Positions 46,085-46,214 of a stretch of DNA of 46,214 nucleotides are shown here, in pieces; the stretch's first letter is position 1; each line of letters opens with the position of its first letter. The DNA comes from Pseudomonadota bacterium (lineage in GTDB: Bacteria > Desulfobacterota > Desulfobacteria > Desulfobacterales > JAHIVH01). Position numbers and translations under genes: made by a program. The stretch is taken from positions 1 through 46,214 of the forward strand of contig JAHIVH010000056.1 of NCBI GenBank assembly GCA_018816735.1, given 5' to 3'. The notes below the pieces were generated by a model, which saw nothing but the letters and a program-made list of their open reading frames with translations, had not been told where the DNA came from and did no database searches.

Positions 46085-46214
46085 TCAAAATAAATGATGG
46101 AAAAAGCAGTCAAATTCTGCAAGATATCGTATGGAGTAGGCAGAAGCTCCCTCCGATATCTTGACCGATAGACAAAGGAGCTCTGCCAAATATAACCCTT
46201 AATAAGGTCAGGCA
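46085..46214. other. Non-coding flank beyond the truncation, with nested inverted repeats
   Basis: No coding frame is seen. CAAGATATCG (about 46119-46128) and CGATATCTTG (about 46156-46165) are perfect 10-base inverted arms. GGCAGAAGCTCC inside the loop is nearly complementary to GGAGCTCTGCC further right. Such nested inverted repeats abutting a broken gene suggest the end of an inserted element, but no transposase is visible and the window stops. Confidence 0.3.

Overview
The window looks like part of a strictly anaerobic, probably sulfate-reducing deltaproteobacterium (Desulfobacterales-like; inferred). The reasons are an Rnf operon headed by a seven-heme cytochrome c, a histidine-degradation operon ending in folate C1 enzymes, PEP-CTERM and FG-GAP surface-protein remnants, a MopE-like lipoprotein, and a dense set of hybrid kinases, GGDEF and chemotaxis proteins. 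No sulfate-reduction genes lie in the window, so the assignment rests on gene style only.

Layout. 1-700: a transposase-like tail and a decayed GGDEF gene. 955-2686: a two-gene ABC-2 exporter. 2964-4839: a twice-frameshifted FG-GAP/dockerin gene and a PEP-CTERM remnant. 4975-7086: tRNA-Pro(CGG), purA, tadA and tRNA-Arg(ACG). 7274-12197: a promoter with a perfect palindrome in its spacer, then a MoxR ATPase, a 1025-residue von Willebrand A protein and a DsbA-like thioredoxin. 12273-18259: a Cys-rich lipoprotein, an AMMECR1 protein, an alpha/beta hydrolase, a ferredoxin-nitroreductase and two unknown small proteins. 18249-25614: rseC and the operon cytochrome-rnfC-D-G-E-A-B. 25766-26822: an intergenic promoter, a PilZ protein and a terminator. 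26907-35745: the hut region, with hutU-ftcD-hutI-fchA on the minus strand and hutH-permease on the plus strand. 35753-36231: a broken zinc-ribbon gene and a PAS remnant. 36528-46078: a chemoreceptor facing a minus-strand signalling cluster (a truncated triple-receiver protein, CheR, CheB, a hybrid kinase, a receiver, KaiB, a REC-PAS-PAS pseudokinase and a GGDEF protein). The window ends in a short non-coding flank beyond a clear gene truncation.

How the genes work together. The hut genes encode a complete route from histidine to glutamate, ammonia and methenyl-tetrahydrofolate, which could feed a folate C1 pathway. The most striking system is the Rnf complex. Its RnfB is fused to a complete GltD-like NAD(P)H:flavin oxidoreductase, while its RnfC lacks the glycine-rich NADH-binding loop expected of the family. 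Together with the seven-heme cytochrome this suggests an Rnf whose pyridine-nucleotide site has moved from RnfC to RnfB. The signalling cluster combines CheR/CheB with KaiB and a kinase-like protein that has Asn in place of the phospho-acceptor His and has no ATPase domain. The window also carries several decayed genes (GGDEF, PAS, zinc ribbon, FG-GAP, PEP-CTERM), which points to repeated gene loss around the signalling and surface-protein loci.
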